A DNA stretch of 64,000 nt from Bacteroidota bacterium (lineage in GTDB: Bacteria; Bacteroidota; Bacteroidia; Chitinophagales; Chitinophagaceae). The position numbers were made by a program, and so were the translations under genes. Of the stretch, positions 1-9,390 are shown in pieces (position 1 is the first letter of the stretch; every line of letters starts with the position of its first letter). A model generated the notes under the pieces. It was given only the letters and a program-made list of their open reading frames with translations, ran no database searches and was not told the DNA's origin. Location: positions 99,663-163,662 of the forward strand of contig JAFDXE010000006.1 of NCBI GenBank assembly GCA_018268085.1. The letters are read 5' to 3'.

Positions 1-185
1 TCTGATTCTGAACAACCGATAGCCGTAAATATTTTCACTGAAAAATCAAATAATTGCGGGAATGAATAAAGCTCGTACATACGACGAAGATAAGAAGGTT
101 AGGTACGAAACTTTCTATATAGACTAAACAGTATAGGTTGAAGACAAATAATGACGGTGGTTTATTCAGTTTTCCGATTAACTGC

Positions 186-216
186 TTTGCCTCAAAAAAT
201 GATTTCAGTACATTTG
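186..216 (+). promoter_or_regulatory. Bacteroidota-type promoter of yebC
   Basis: A TTTG at 186-189 is followed after exactly 19 bases by TACATTTG at 209-216. This matches the Bacteroidota primary-sigma consensus TTTG-N19-TAnnTTTG. The predicted transcription start lies a few bases downstream, giving a very short leader before the yebC ATG at 236. Seen by eye; no expression data. Confidence 0.65.
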
Positions 217-235
217 CCAACTCAAAAAAATAATC

Positions 236-946
236 ATGGGAAGGATATTTGAAGTTCGCAAGAGCGCCATGTTTGCCCGCTGGGATAAAATGGCCAAGAA
301 TTTTACAAGAATCGGAAAGGAGATTGCCATTGCGGTGAAGGCAGGCGGCCCTGATCCTGACAATAACCCGGCTTTACGCCGCTGCTACCTGAATGCCAAG
401 GCAGTAAACATGCCTAAAGACAGAGTGGAAGCTGCGATAAAAAGGGCGATGGGAAAAGATAAAACCGACTATGAAGAAATCGTGTATGAAGGATTTGCGC
501 CCCATGGTGTAGCGGTAATGGTAGAAACGGCAACTGATAATCCAACCCGTACGGTAGCGAATGTGCGCATGCATTTTACGAAAGGCCAGGGAGCATTGGG
601 CACCAGTGGGTCTGTGGCATTTACGTTTAACCGTATGGGTGAGTTTAAGATAAAAAACAACGGGCAGAATATAGAAGACCTTGAACTCGATTTAATTGAT
701 TATGGCCTTGAAGAGATCGGGGAAGATGCTGAAGGCAATATTATTCTTCGTACTGCATACAATGAATTTGGGAATATGTCGAAAGCGCTGGAAGAAAAAA
801 AGATTGAGGTAGTAAGTGCCGAGCTAACGAGGATTCCTGTTAATACCGTTGAACTTTCTGAAGACCAGGCTAACGAAGTTTTAAAAATGGTTGATAACCT
901 GGAGCAGGATGATGATGTACAGAAAGTGTATCATAACCTGAAATAA
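236..946 (+). CDS. yebC: YebC/PmpR family DNA-binding regulator
   Basis: This is a full-length 236-residue YebC family protein. The N-terminus (MGRIFEVRK, then [13 protein letters not shown]) and the segments [26 protein letters not shown] and [14 protein letters not shown] are family hallmarks. Family members are cytoplasmic. They were first described as transcriptional regulators, and some have since been linked to translation of difficult (proline-rich) motifs. The ATG start sits about 20 bases after a near-perfect promoter. The next gene is convergent, so yebC appears monocistronic. No ruvC or other usual neighbour is present. Confidence 0.93.
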   Translation: MGRIFEVRKSAMFARWDKMAKNFTRIGKEIAIAVKAGGPDPDNNPALRRCYLNAKAVNMPKDRVEAAIKRAMGKDKTDYEEIVYEGFAPHGVAVMVETATDNPTRTVANVRMHFTKGQGALGTSGSVAFTFNRMGEFKIKNNGQNIEDLELDLIDYGLEEIGEDAEGNIILRTAYNEFGNMSKALEEKKIEVVSAELTRIPVNTVELSEDQANEVLKMVDNLEQDDDVQKVYHNLK

Positions 947-1017
947 TCATCGCCGATTTTTAAATTGCAATATTGATCAGCAGATTAACTAATCATATCA
1001 TAAGCTACTCTGTGTCT

Positions 1018-3396
1018 TTACTCTGCCATCATCTCCTTCACCACCCTGATCACATCTTCCAGGTTGGGTTTGGAAAAATAGTCACCATCACTGCCGTATC
1101 CCGGCCTGTGCGCTTTGCCAGTTAAAGTTCTTGGGGATACATCGAGGTAACGATAACCCTTTTGTTCTTCCATTACTTTATTAAACATATATGCTGCAGC
1201 GCCCCCGGGCACATCTTCATCAACAAATAAAATGCGACTGGTTTTCTGTAAAGAATCTACAATAGAATGATGGAGATCAAAAGGAAGCAGTGTTTGTACA
1301 TCAATAATTTCGCAACTGATACCAGCTTTGCTTAGTAGTACGCCGGCTTCCTGTACAATCCGTAAAGTTGAACCGTAACTTACTATCGTTATATCTTCAC
1401 CTTCCTGTACAATTTCCGGTACACCTAACGGCACCGTGTAATCTAAAAGATTGGAAGGTAATTTCTCTTTTAACCTGTACCCGTTTAAACATTCAATAAT
1501 TATTCCGGGATCATTACTGCGTAATAAAGTATTATACATACCCACAGCCTGGGTCATATTCCTGGGAACGCAAACATACATACCACGAAGGGAATTGATG
1601 ATCATACCCATTGGAGAACCACTGTGCCATATTCCTTCCAGCCGGTGCCCGCGTGTACGTACGATCAATGGAACACTTTGCTGACCTGCAGTTCGGAAAT
1701 GCGTTGTTGCTGCATCGTCACTCAAAGGCTGCAATCCGTATAGTAAATAATCGAGGTATTGTATTTCGGCGATAGGTTTTAAGCCCCGGAGCGCCAGTCC
1801 GATCCCCTGCCCCATAATCGTAAGCTCCCTGATACCGGTATCGAATATACGCTCAGCCCCGTATTTTTCCTGGAGACCGCTGAATCCCTGGTTCACATCG
1901 CCGATATAACCCAGGTCTTCTCCAAAAGCCACCACTTTATTATTCGTTGCAAACAAGTTATCGAAGTAATTATTCAACACTTCAAATCCATTGAGCAAAG
2001 GAGCTTCTGCTTCATATTTAGCTGCAACCGCAGGAACTTTCAGTGCAGATTTCGGACCTTCATTATACAAATAAGCATCGTATAACTTTTCACAGGTTGC
2101 TTGTAAACGGGTGTAATATTCATATACATTCCTGATTGAATCTTTTCCCACAAGATCAATAGTTGTAGCAAGCGATTTCAGTATATCCCTTCGCATTGGC
2201 TCTCTCAGGGCTGATAATTCATTTGCTATTTTTTCAATTGCAGGATCCAGGTATGCCACTTCCTTTAATAAATCAACAGATTCCTGCACCATTTCTTTAA
2301 TAGGCGTAAGGTATTTATCCCAGGAGCGTTGTTTACTCTCTTTAACGAACGCTACAGACTCTTCTTCAATTTGTTTGAGTTCCTCTTCTTCTGCGAGTGC
2401 ATTTTCCAGTATCCATTCTCTCATCTGTTTAATACAATCCCATTCTTTTTCCCAGGCCAGCCTTTCCGTTCCTTTATAACGTTCATGGCTACCAGAAGTA
2501 GAGTGCCCCTGTGGCTGCGTAATTTCTTCTATATGAAACAATGCAGGAGTATGTGTATCCCTTATTTTCTGAATAGCGTGTTCAATTGTTTCACACATGC
2601 CGGCATAATCCCAGCCTTTAAGCTTATAGATATCAATTCCGTTGGTGCCTTCCTGTTGTTGTAAACCGGCAAGCGCATCTGAAATAGATGATTTGGTTGT
2701 CTGGTATTTTTTAGGTACTGAAATTCCATAACCATCATCCCAAACAAAAACCGCCAGTGGTACCTGTAATACGCCGGCTGCATTCATGGTTTCCCAGAAA
2801 TGGCCTTCGCTCGTGGATGCGTCGCCGATGGTACAGAAACACACTTCATTTCCTTTATTGGAAAGGGTATTTAATTCATGCAATGCAGGAACATTCCTGA
2901 ATACTTTTGAAGCAAAGGCCAAACCGAGCGCCCTCACCATTTGTCCGCCGGTAGGCGCAATGTCGCTGGATATATTTTTAAGGCTGTTAAGGTTTAACCA
3001 ATTGCCTTCTTCATCCACCATCCTGGTTGCAAAGTGGGCATTCATCTGGCGGCCTGCACTGAATGGTTCATTTTTTACATCAGGATCTGCATATAACTGG
3101 GCGAAAAATTGTTCTACAGTTGCCAAACCACTGGCGAACATAAAAGTCTGATCACGATAATACCCAGCCCTGAAATCCCCGGGTTTAAAAAATTTGGCTA
3201 CAGCTACCTGGGCTACTTCTTTACCATCCCCGAATATCCCGAATTTTGCTTTCCCTGTTAATACTTCTTTTCTTCCGAGTAAACTCGTTTCCCTGCTCTC
3301 GCAGCAAATGCGGTAATCACGTAATACTTCGTTTCTGAAATGATCAAAACTCAGTTTATCCTGAATGGCTGCTTCGTTTGAATTTATTGTATCCAT
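1018..3396 (-). CDS. Fused alpha/beta 2-oxoacid dehydrogenase E1
   Basis: A 792-residue thiamine-diphosphate-dependent E1 with the alpha-type domain in the N-terminal half and the beta-type (transketolase-like pyrimidine and C-terminal) domains in the second half. The alpha half carries the ThDP signature GDASTSEGHFWE...N and WDDGYGISVP. The beta half carries FGEDLGYIGDVNQGF and RTRGHRLEG. The family decarboxylates branched-chain 2-oxoacids or pyruvate and passes the acyl group to a lipoyl E2. The fused form is common in Bacteroidota. No E2 or E3 gene is adjacent, so the substrate cannot be fixed from context. A second, shorter fused E1 lies at 37068-39137. The best guess is a branched-chain 2-oxoacid dehydrogenase. 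Confidence 0.88.
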   Translation of the reverse strand: MDTINSNEAAIQDKLSFDHFRNEVLRDYRICCESRETSLLGRKEVLTGKAKFGIFGDGKEVAQVAVAKFFKPGDFRAGYYRDQTFMFASGLATVEQFFAQLYADPDVKNEPFSAGRQMNAHFATRMVDEEGNWLNLNSLKNISSDIAPTGGQMVRALGLAFASKVFRNVPALHELNTLSNKGNEVCFCTIGDASTSEGHFWETMNAAGVLQVPLAVFVWDDGYGISVPKKYQTTKSSISDALAGLQQQEGTNGIDIYKLKGWDYAGMCETIEHAIQKIRDTHTPALFHIEEITQPQGHSTSGSHERYKGTERLAWEKEWDCIKQMREWILENALAEEEELKQIEEESVAFVKESKQRSWDKYLTPIKEMVQESVDLLKEVAYLDPAIEKIANELSALREPMRRDILKSLATTIDLVGKDSIRNVYEYYTRLQATCEKLYDAYLYNEGPKSALKVPAVAAKYEAEAPLLNGFEVLNNYFDNLFATNNKVVAFGEDLGYIGDVNQGFSGLQEKYGAERIFDTGIRELTIMGQGIGLALRGLKPIAEIQYLDYLLYGLQPLSDDAATTHFRTAGQQSVPLIVRTRGHRLEGIWHSGSPMGMIINSLRGMYVCVPRNMTQAVGMYNTLLRSNDPGIIIECLNGYRLKEKLPSNLLDYTVPLGVPEIVQEGEDITIVSYGSTLRIVQEAGVLLSKAGISCEIIDVQTLLPFDLHHSIVDSLQKTSRILFVDEDVPGGAAAYMFNKVMEEQKGYRYLDVSPRTLTGKAHRPGYGSDGDYFSKPNLEDVIRVVKEMMAE

Positions 3397-3515
3397 AAAT
3401 GAAATATCGGCAAAAATATGACATTAGCGGCGGTTTGTTAAAAAGTTGTAAAGGGGGTGTGAGATTATGAGCAAATAAAACGTTTTTGTATCTTTATCCT
3501 CTAACAAATTACCGG

Positions 3516-3995
3516 ATGAAAAAGCTATTAATTGTTTGCATTTGTGGCCTGATGACTGGTTCAGTATTTGCACAGGAAGGCAGTTTATCAGCCGGCGATC
3601 TAAAAGCTGCACCTGCTACCGCTACGCCAATTGCCGAAGATGCACTCGTATTAAAAGAAGAAGTATATGATTTCGGAAAAATTCCCCAGGGAAAACCGGT
3701 AACGCACATTTTTGAAGTTACCAATAAGGGAAAAGCCGAAATTAAGATTTCAAATGTACAGGCGAGTTGCGGATGTACTACCCCGGAATGGGAAAAAGAT
3801 AAGGCCATTGCACCCGGCGAAAGCACCAATATAACTGTTGGATATAATGCGGCTGCAGAAGGCAATTTTACAAAACTGGTTACGATCTCTTATGGAGAGA
3901 ACATCAATAAACAGATTACCATTAAAGGTGAAGTTTGGAAAACACCAGCCTCCAGCGCACCTGTTAATGCCGCACTGAGTGATTTAAAAAATTAA
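3516..3995 (+). CDS. DUF1573 exported protein (first of pair)
   Basis: A 159-residue exported protein. I chose the ATG at 3516 because it gives a clean signal peptide (MKKLLIVCICGLMTGSVFAQ); an upstream in-frame start would add ten unlikely residues. The mature part is a DUF1573 beta-sandwich: YDFGKIPQGKPVTHIFEVTNKG, then ASCGCTTPEW, then a closing KGEVWK strand. The SCGCT motif is typical of the family. Its role is unknown; the fold resembles ASPM/SPD-2/Hydin-like immunoglobulin domains. It lies 40 bases upstream of a second DUF1573 gene in a probable operon. A weak promoter candidate, TATG-N19-TATCTTTA, precedes it at 3466-3496. Confidence 0.85.
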   Translation: MKKLLIVCICGLMTGSVFAQEGSLSAGDLKAAPATATPIAEDALVLKEEVYDFGKIPQGKPVTHIFEVTNKGKAEIKISNVQASCGCTTPEWEKDKAIAPGESTNITVGYNAAAEGNFTKLVTISYGENINKQITIKGEVWKTPASSAPVNAALSDLKN

Positions 3996-4035
3996 CAACC
4001 AAAATAAATTAAAACAAAAATTAAATAACACAACA

Positions 4036-4581
4036 ATGAAGAAACTATTATTTTCTCTTACCGCTTTAGTATGTTCAACAGGATTATTGTTTGCACAGGA
4101 TGCAAAACCTGCTGGTAAAAAAGTAGCAGACGTTGCTAAATTTGACAGTGAAACAATTGATCTTGGAAAAATTAAACAAGACAATCCAACTACTGCCGTA
4201 TTTACTGTTACTAATATCAGCAAAGAACCACTGATCATTGAACAGGCAAATCCAACCTGTGGTTGTACCATTGGAGATTATACAAAAGAACCAATTGCTC
4301 CAGGTAAAACAGGAACTATTAAAGCTACTTACAATGCAAAAAATCTGAATGCTTTCGATAAACACCTTACTGTAAAATTTGCAGGTGTTGATGAAATCAA
4401 GAGCATTACAATTAAAGGTGAAGTTTTAACTGCAGACGATTATGCAAAACTGCACGGTGGTGCTGCTGATACAAAAGCCGCTGCAACAACTACTACAACA
4501 GAAGTAAAAACCACCGCAGCTCCGGCTAAAGCTCCTGCAAAAACTGCTACTAAAAAAGCAGCTCCTGCACCAAAAAGCTAA
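4036..4581 (+). CDS. DUF1573 exported protein with Ala/Thr/Lys tail
   Basis: A 181-residue paralog of the preceding gene: signal peptide (MKKLLFSLTALVCSTGLLFAQ), then a DUF1573 domain with DLGKIKQDNPTTAVF, PTCGCTIGDY and KGEVLT. Unlike its neighbour it ends in about 45 residues of low-complexity Ala/Thr/Lys/Pro-rich sequence (TTTTTEVKTTAAPAKAPAK and similar), giving a strongly basic tail. The tail may contact the cell wall or another surface; that is inference. It is the last gene of the pair and is followed by a hairpin terminator. Function unknown. Confidence 0.85.
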   Translation: MKKLLFSLTALVCSTGLLFAQDAKPAGKKVADVAKFDSETIDLGKIKQDNPTTAVFTVTNISKEPLIIEQANPTCGCTIGDYTKEPIAPGKTGTIKATYNAKNLNAFDKHLTVKFAGVDEIKSITIKGEVLTADDYAKLHGGAADTKAAATTTTTEVKTTAAPAKAPAKTATKKAAPAPKS

Positions 4582-4608
4582 TAAACCGCTTTCGAAATAA
4601 ATAAAAAG

Positions 4609-4633
4609 CCTCCTGATTAACGGGAGGTTTTTT
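4609..4633 (+). terminator. Terminator after DUF1573 pair
   Basis: A CCTCC/GGAGG stem (4609-4613 with 4623-4627) and a loop of about nine bases are followed directly by a run of six T. It ends the DUF1573 operon 27 bases after the stop codon. Confidence 0.75.
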
Positions 4634-4742
4634 ATTTCCGGAAAACTTTATCCGGCAAAACATTTAATCGGATTTGGCATGGTTGTATTGACTAATTTTA
4701 TGCTCCCTTTCAATTAATCTCTACTTAACTACTCCTACGAAT

Positions 4743-6164
4743 ATGAACATGCAACAATATGATTTTGGAATGATCGGCCTCGGCACCATGGGACAAAACC
4801 TGGTGTTGAATATCGCCGACCACGGCTATTCCGTTGCCGGATATGATAAGGACAAACAAAAAGTTGATAACCTGAATGAACAGGCGGCTGACAGAAAACT
4901 AAAAGCATTTGAAGACCTAGCCACTTTTATAGCTTCTCTCCGGCCGCCCAGAACTATTTTGCTACTCGTTCCGGCAGGGCCTATTGTAGATGCGGTTATC
5001 CGGGATATAAAGCCATACCTGGGAGCAAATGATATCATCATGGATTGCGGTAATTCACATTTCACGGATACTGCTATGCGATCCGGGAAACTCAAAGAAG
5101 ATAATATCCATTTTGCGGGAACAGGCATTTCAGGTGGTGAAACAGGAGCAAGGTTCGGTCCGAGTATTATGCCCGGAGGCGATAAAACGGTTTATGAGCA
5201 ACTGGCCCCGATGCTGGAATCCATTGCAGCAAAAGCAAACGGCTCTCCCTGCGTTGCCTATATGGGAAACGGGGCGGCCGGGCATTATGTAAAAATGGTT
5301 CATAACGGTATTGAATATGCATTAATGCAACTGATCGCAGAAACCTATCACCTGTTAAAAAAATATGCAGGATACACAAATGATGAATTGCATCAGTTGT
5401 TCAGTACCTGGAATAGCGGGAGGTTACATTCTTTCCTCGTAGAAATTACGGCAGCCGTATTTACCCAACCCGATAACAATAGCAATGAAAAACTTATAGA
5501 TAAAATTGCAGATACCGCTCACCAGAAAGGCACCGGGGCATGGATGAGCCAGGATGCAATGAATGTACTCGCTCCCATCCCGGTGATTGATGCAGCCGTG
5601 TCGCAACGCATACTTTCATCCATGAAAAAAGAAAGAGTAGCAGCAGGGGTTAACACTACAGAACTAACCATTTCAAAAAATGTAAACAAGGAAGCTTTTG
5701 CTTCGCTCATGGAAGAAGCATTATTTACATCATTCATTATTACCTATGCACAAGGGCTGGCAATGATGCAAAATGCATCTGCCCTGTATACATATGAAAC
5801 TGATATAGCAACAGTGGCATCCATCTGGCGGGGCGGGTGCATCATACGGGCAGGCATACTCGAAGATATAACCACAGCCTACAGGAAAGAACCGGAACTG
5901 AAGAACATTATGACCAGTGAAATGTTCGCCGGTACTTTGCAAAAACAAATTACTGCTGTAAAAACGGTATTAAAAACCGCCATAGACAGCGGCATCCCGG
6001 TTCCGGCATACAGTGCATGCTATAATTATTATGAAAGCTATCACAGTGCATGGCTTCCGGCTAATTTAATACAGGCACAAAGAGATTTCTTTGGGGCACA
6101 TACATACGAAAGAACAGACAGCGAAGGAACATTTCATACAACCTGGAACCAAACAATTCAATAA
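4743..6164 (+). CDS. gnd: 6-phosphogluconate dehydrogenase (decarboxylating)
   Basis: A 473-residue, full-length Gnd. It oxidises and decarboxylates 6-phosphogluconate to ribulose 5-phosphate in the oxidative pentose-phosphate pathway. The Rossmann motif is GLGTMGQNL at residues 12-20. The substrate-site segments GTGISGGETGARFGPSIMPGG and GHYVKMVHNGIEY are intact. It is the first gene of a tight gnd-zwf-pgl operon, with six bases to zwf. The second beta strand ends in YDKDK (Asp35) where NADP-specific enzymes usually carry Asn-Arg-Thr/Ser, so its cofactor preference is uncertain. The start is ATG at 4743; a second ATG two codons on is equally possible. Confidence 0.95.
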   Translation: MNMQQYDFGMIGLGTMGQNLVLNIADHGYSVAGYDKDKQKVDNLNEQAADRKLKAFEDLATFIASLRPPRTILLLVPAGPIVDAVIRDIKPYLGANDIIMDCGNSHFTDTAMRSGKLKEDNIHFAGTGISGGETGARFGPSIMPGGDKTVYEQLAPMLESIAAKANGSPCVAYMGNGAAGHYVKMVHNGIEYALMQLIAETYHLLKKYAGYTNDELHQLFSTWNSGRLHSFLVEITAAVFTQPDNNSNEKLIDKIADTAHQKGTGAWMSQDAMNVLAPIPVIDAAVSQRILSSMKKERVAAGVNTTELTISKNVNKEAFASLMEEALFTSFIITYAQGLAMMQNASALYTYETDIATVASIWRGGCIIRAGILEDITTAYRKEPELKNIMTSEMFAGTLQKQITAVKTVLKTAIDSGIPVPAYSACYNYYESYHSAWLPANLIQAQRDFFGAHTYERTDSEGTFHTTWNQTIQ

Positions 6165-6170
6165 ATTCAT

Positions 6171-7691
6171 ATGGAAGCGGGCGCAAAAACAAATCCAACC
6201 ATTATTACCATATTTGGCGGTACGGGAGATCTTACCTGGCGTAAACTTATTCCTGCCATGTATAATCTTTACCTCGACAAATGGCTTAACAGTAAATTCT
6301 CCATTGTATGCGTAGGCAGGCAGGAAATGACACTGGAAGATTTTATTTCAAGGTTACATGATGGAATCAACCGGTTCTCCAGGAGAGGAAAAGCAAAGGA
6401 TGAAGAATGGAATGAATTTGCCAAAATGATATTTTACCAAAAAGGAGAATTTGATGATCCCGGATTATACGACAACATTAAGCATCGTATTGTGCAGTTT
6501 GAACAGGAAGCAAACTGCCATTGCAATAAAATCTTTTATCTCGCAGTTCCGCCGCAGTTTTTTGAAGGCATTGCCACCAGCATTGGTAATGCAGGCCTTG
6601 CAGCAGATAAAACCTATTCAAGACTGGTAATTGAAAAACCTTTCGGAACAGATCTGAAAAGTGCACAAAATCTGAATGCCACATTGCTGAAGATGTTTGA
6701 TGAAACACAGTTGTACCGGATAGATCATTATCTCGGCAAAGAAACCGTACAGAATATACTGGCTTTCCGTTTTGCCAATGCATTGTTTGAACCCATCTGG
6801 AACAGGAATTATATTGACCATGTTCAAATTACCGTTGCAGAAAAACTTGGCGTGGAGAACAGGGGAAATTATTACGAGATCAATGGTGCTTTAAGAGATA
6901 TGATTCAAAATCACCTGTTCCAGTTGTTGTGTCTTATTGCCATGGAACCGCCGGTATCTTTTAATGCTGATGAAGTAAGAAACAGGAAAGTAGATGTGTT
7001 ACGGGCATTGCGAAAAATAAAAAAAGAAGATGTACATAATTATGCTGTTCGCGGTCAATACGACGCAGGCTGGATTGATGGTGAAAAAGTAAAAGCTTAC
7101 CGGCAGGAACCGGATGTTAACCCCGAATCACATACCGAAACATTTGTTGCTATCAAATTCTTTATTGATAACTGGAGATGGAGCGGCGTTCCTTTTTATT
7201 TACGAACAGGCAAACGAATGAATGAATCCATTTCGGTAATCACCATACAGTTTAAACCTGCTCCCCATCAAACTTTCCCGGATGAAGCTACTGAGAACTG
7301 GCAGCCAAACCGGATGGTATTAAACCTGCAGCCCGATATGGGCATACGCGTTCGCTTCCAGGCAAAGAAACCGGGTTTGCAAATGCAACTCAATCCTGTG
7401 GATATGCTATTCAACTACAGTGATACCTACACCAGCGGCACACCGGAAGGTTATGAAACATTACTGCTTGATGTGATTGAAGGAGATGCAACCCTGTTCA
7501 TGCGTGCCGACCAGGTTGAAGCTGCATGGGAAATATTAATGCCCATTATTAATACCTGGGCCGCTAACCCTTCCGTAAATTTCCCCAATTATGCCGCAGG
7601 TTCACACGGGCCGGAAACAGCAGAAGGATTAATTGCAAGAGACGGTAATAACTGGATCGTTATGCCCTTTCAAAAAAAAGAGAATGAGTAA
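6171..7691 (+). CDS. zwf: Glucose-6-phosphate 1-dehydrogenase
   Basis: A 506-residue Zwf that oxidises glucose 6-phosphate to 6-phosphogluconolactone. The N-terminal coenzyme motif is [13 protein letters not shown]. The substrate and active-site signature [13 protein letters not shown] is intact, as are EKPFGTDL and FYLRTGKRM. The length is normal for the family. It sits in operon order gnd-zwf-pgl, starting six bases after gnd and overlapping the pgl start by eight bases (ATGAGTAA), which suggests translational coupling. Confidence 0.96.
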   Translation: MEAGAKTNPTIITIFGGTGDLTWRKLIPAMYNLYLDKWLNSKFSIVCVGRQEMTLEDFISRLHDGINRFSRRGKAKDEEWNEFAKMIFYQKGEFDDPGLYDNIKHRIVQFEQEANCHCNKIFYLAVPPQFFEGIATSIGNAGLAADKTYSRLVIEKPFGTDLKSAQNLNATLLKMFDETQLYRIDHYLGKETVQNILAFRFANALFEPIWNRNYIDHVQITVAEKLGVENRGNYYEINGALRDMIQNHLFQLLCLIAMEPPVSFNADEVRNRKVDVLRALRKIKKEDVHNYAVRGQYDAGWIDGEKVKAYRQEPDVNPESHTETFVAIKFFIDNWRWSGVPFYLRTGKRMNESISVITIQFKPAPHQTFPDEATENWQPNRMVLNLQPDMGIRVRFQAKKPGLQMQLNPVDMLFNYSDTYTSGTPEGYETLLLDVIEGDATLFMRADQVEAAWEILMPIINTWAANPSVNFPNYAAGSHGPETAEGLIARDGNNWIVMPFQKKENE

Positions 7692-8412
7692 AACTTTTGT
7701 TTATACACACAAGTTTAAAACCTGCGAGGCATTGGCCAACAGGATCGTTGACATCTACCGTTCAGCCATACACGAAAAAGGAATATGCAGCATTGCGTTG
7801 TCGGGTGGCAGCACACCACGCATATTGTATGAACTAATGGCACAGCCTCCATATATCAATACAATAGAATGGAACAACGTTTTTTTCTTCTGGAGCGATG
7901 AACGTTGGCTTCCGGCAACAGATCCGAACAACAATAGCAATATGGCTTATGAAGCACTGCTGAAAAAAGTTCCGGTACCGGCAGAAAATATCTTCCCGGT
8001 GCTTACCATCAATGAACCTGCAGACGCTGCAAAAAAATATGAAGAACAAATTCAACAATTCTTCAATAAGCGATTGCCATCTTTTGATATTATTTTATTA
8101 GGACTTGGCGACAATGGCCATACAGCATCCCTGTTTCCATATACAGAAATTTTACATGAAAAGCACAGGCTCGTAAAAGAAGTTTTCGTAGAAGAAGTAA
8201 AATCCTGGAGAATAAGCTTTACAGCTCCGCTGATCAACAATGCTGCACACACATTATTCCTGGTAACAGGAAAAGAAAAATCATCGATCATTAACACAAT
8301 ATTTTCAGGCGAAAGCGATACCGAACAATTCCCTGCCCTGCTGATCAACCCTTCTAACACAGAATGGTTCCTGGATGCAGAGGCAGCAAGTCTTTTGCCT
8401 GCTAATAAATAA
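7684..8412 (+). CDS. pgl: 6-phosphogluconolactonase (DevB type)
   Basis: A 242-residue protein of the glucosamine-6-phosphate isomerase/6-phosphogluconolactonase fold. It hydrolyses 6-phosphogluconolactone, joining the zwf and gnd steps. Motifs seen: [32 protein letters not shown] and [17 protein letters not shown] use the ATG at 7684, which overlaps the zwf stop; the longer frame from 7633 would run well into zwf and adds no conserved sequence. It is the third gene of the oxidative pentose-phosphate operon. Confidence 0.94.
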   Translation: MSKTFVYTHKFKTCEALANRIVDIYRSAIHEKGICSIALSGGSTPRILYELMAQPPYINTIEWNNVFFFWSDERWLPATDPNNNSNMAYEALLKKVPVPAENIFPVLTINEPADAAKKYEEQIQQFFNKRLPSFDIILLGLGDNGHTASLFPYTEILHEKHRLVKEVFVEEVKSWRISFTAPLINNAAHTLFLVTGKEKSSIINTIFSGESDTEQFPALLINPSNTEWFLDAEAASLLPANK

Positions 8413-8429
8413 AAAAGAAAATTCAACAC

Positions 8430-9317
8430 ATGTTTATCAATGCCATTGAAAGAGTATCTCAGTTTACACGCCCCATTCATACGTTAATGCGTAATTATGG
8501 AAGTACACAGCTCGTGCCGGGTGCAGGCACTATTTTTTTTATAAATGAAGATGGATATGCGATCACCTGCAAACACATCGTTGAAATGCTTGCAGCCTCA
8601 GAAAATATCAATGCAAATTTTCAACAGTTTAAAAATGAACGAAACATTCTAGCTACCGGGAATAATTATGCTATGTCTTTACAACAGCTCGAAGTAAAGT
8701 ACCAGTATAAAAGCGGTACAACCGTTCAGCTAAAAAATAATTTTGTTGATACTGTTGATCGCATTTCCCATTTTAACTGGCACATGCATCCTACATTAGA
8801 CCTTGCCATCTTAAAATTCAATGGCTACCAGAAAATACATTACGCTGATTGTGCAAGGTTTTTAAAGAACAGTGATGCCGTGAAGCAGGGAAAATTCCTG
8901 TGCAGGTTGGGCTATCCGTTTCCCGAGTTCAACAACTTTGTGTATAATGCAGCAACAGATGATATTGAATGGACCAACGCCGGTATCACCGCATCTCCAC
9001 GGTTCCCGATTGAAGGTATGGTAACCAGGTTCCTGGCAGATCAGCAACATGGATTATTTGGAATTGAAATGAGTACGCCGGGCTTGCGTGGACAAAGCGG
9101 CGGTCCGCTGTTTGACGAGAACGGAACGATCTATGGTATGCAATTTTCTACCAAACACCTGCACCTTGGGTTTGATATGATCGACAAAGACATCATTGTA
9201 AATAACGAAGTAAAAAAGATATCAGACTATTCCTTTATTCACCTCGGGCAATGCATTCATGTACAGGCAATCAAATCCTTTCTTCAGCAGCACAACGTTA
9301 CCTATTACGAAGAATAG
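8430..9317 (+). CDS. Trypsin-like serine protease, no signal peptide
   Basis: A 295-residue S1-type (chymotrypsin-fold) peptidase. A full catalytic triad can be placed: His49 in ITCKHIVEM, Asp124 in TLDLAIL and Ser223 in GQSGGPLF. There is no PDZ domain, signal peptide or membrane segment, so it is unlike classic DegP/HtrA and is probably cytoplasmic. It starts 17 bases after pgl and is likely cotranscribed with the pentose-phosphate genes. Nothing in the sequence identifies its substrate. The first 30 residues have no recognisable domain. Confidence 0.82.
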   Translation: MFINAIERVSQFTRPIHTLMRNYGSTQLVPGAGTIFFINEDGYAITCKHIVEMLAASENINANFQQFKNERNILATGNNYAMSLQQLEVKYQYKSGTTVQLKNNFVDTVDRISHFNWHMHPTLDLAILKFNGYQKIHYADCARFLKNSDAVKQGKFLCRLGYPFPEFNNFVYNAATDDIEWTNAGITASPRFPIEGMVTRFLADQQHGLFGIEMSTPGLRGQSGGPLFDENGTIYGMQFSTKHLHLGFDMIDKDIIVNNEVKKISDYSFIHLGQCIHVQAIKSFLQQHNVTYYEE

Positions 9318-9378
9318 CTTTGGCAAATGACTGTAATTCCGGTGGTGAATTGTAACTGAACCATTATCAATTGTACAC

Positions 9379-9386
9379 TATATTTG
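9379..9386 (+). promoter_or_regulatory. TAnnTTTG box next to aminotransferase start
   Basis: TATATTTG matches the Bacteroidota -7 consensus but ends only four bases before the annotated ATG at 9391. No TTTG is present at the ideal 19-base distance (only a TTG-like match nearby). If used, transcription would start at or inside the first codons. Confidence 0.35.
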
Positions 9387-9390
9387 TTCT

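Noticed and set aside
1..69. Possible C-terminal end of a plus-strand gene (frame 1, stop at 67-69)
   Set aside because: Only 22 codons are visible and nothing in them is recognisable; the window edge prevents a judgement.
35..220. Minus-strand 61-residue open frame before yebC
   Set aside because: No recognisable domain, no start context, and it overlaps the yebC promoter at 186-216. Probably chance.
4673..4700. TTTG and TAATTTTA before gnd
   Set aside because: Spacing of 16 bases and a mismatch in the -7 box make this weak.
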